A DNA stretch of 6,142 nucleotides from Saprospiraceae bacterium (GTDB taxonomy: Bacteria > Bacteroidota > Bacteroidia > Chitinophagales > Saprospiraceae): positions 1-6,142 of the forward strand of contig JAJDFU010000273.1 of assembly GCA_020528935.1 (NCBI GenBank), read 5' to 3'. The notes beneath the pieces are model-generated. The model had not been told where the DNA came from. It made no database searches and saw only the letters and a list, made by a program, of their open reading frames with translations. How positions within the stretch are numbered: the stretch's first letter is position 1; the number at the start of each line of letters is the position of its first letter. The position numbers and the translations under genes were made by a program. Positions 6,078 through 6,142 of the stretch are shown here, piece by piece.

Positions 6078-6142
6078 GCAGACTGCAGACTTGGGACTCA
6101 GGACTTGGGACTCAGGACTTGGGACTCAGGACTTGGGACTCA
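6078..6142. repeat. Tandem 7-bp repeat array (NNRGACT), alternating as a 14-bp unit, cut by the right edge
   Basis: Nine consecutive heptads end in GACT: GCAGACT (6078), GCAGACT (6085), TGGGACT (6092), CAGGACT (6099), TGGGACT (6106), CAGGACT (6113), TGGGACT (6120), CAGGACT (6127) and TGGGACT (6134), then CA at the edge. From 6092 on, TGGGACT and CAGGACT alternate perfectly, so the array also reads as a 14-bp tandem repeat. The two left-most heptads are variants, marking the worn edge of the array toward the sulfatase gene. The full length is unknown because it runs out of the window. It resembles heptameric repeats known from cyanobacteria in unit length only, and its function is unknown. Confidence 0.95.

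Noticed and set aside
6078..6142. CRISPR array at the right edge
   Set aside because: The units are 7 bp and contiguous with no spacers; this is a simple tandem repeat.

Overview
The window looks like chromosomal DNA from a GC-rich member of the Bacteroidota. Supporting signs are a peptidase with a lipoprotein signal (Leu-Thr-Ala-Cys), a sulfatase of the kind abundant in that phylum, start codons without Shine-Dalgarno sequences but with short A/C-rich leaders, and a possible -7-like element upstream of the sulfatase. Saprospiria or Rhodothermia would fit the GC content, but this cannot be settled from the sequence alone.

Layout: (1) Positions 1-779, + strand: the C-terminal part of a class V aminotransferase-fold PLP enzyme, cut by the left edge. 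It keeps the PLP lysine and a Cys-Ser-Cys motif where SufS-type enzymes carry the catalytic cysteine. (2) 780-890: a short leader with a direct repeat around an inverted copy, able to form alternative hairpins. (3) 891-2048, + strand: a complete IscS/NifS-type cysteine desulfurase with all main catalytic residues. (4) 2049-2105: a hairpin between convergent genes. (5) 2106-4256, - strand: a complete oligopeptidase B (S9A) with a lipoprotein signal and an intact Ser-Asp-His triad. (6) 4257-4328: a short gap that may hold a promoter. (7) 4329-5945, - strand: a complete type I (formylglycine) sulfatase with an N-terminal hydrophobic export or anchor segment. (8) 5946-6077: the sulfatase leader and promoter region. 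(9) 6078-6142: a tandem array of 7-bp units (consensus NNRGACT), settling into an alternating 14-bp period and running off the right edge.

The two + strand genes suggest a sulfur-mobilising function (cysteine desulfuration for Fe-S clusters or other thio-cofactors), with the first gene possibly a related PLP lyase. The two - strand genes encode an exported sulfatase followed by an exported trypsin-like oligopeptidase. They may be co-transcribed and would suit degradation of sulfated or glycosylated organic matter, but joint action is only inferred.

I do not see a convincing undescribed multi-gene system. The most notable signals are the heptad array, the alternative-hairpin leader of the cysteine desulfurase, the double-cysteine motif of the first enzyme, and small departures from the textbook oligopeptidase B.
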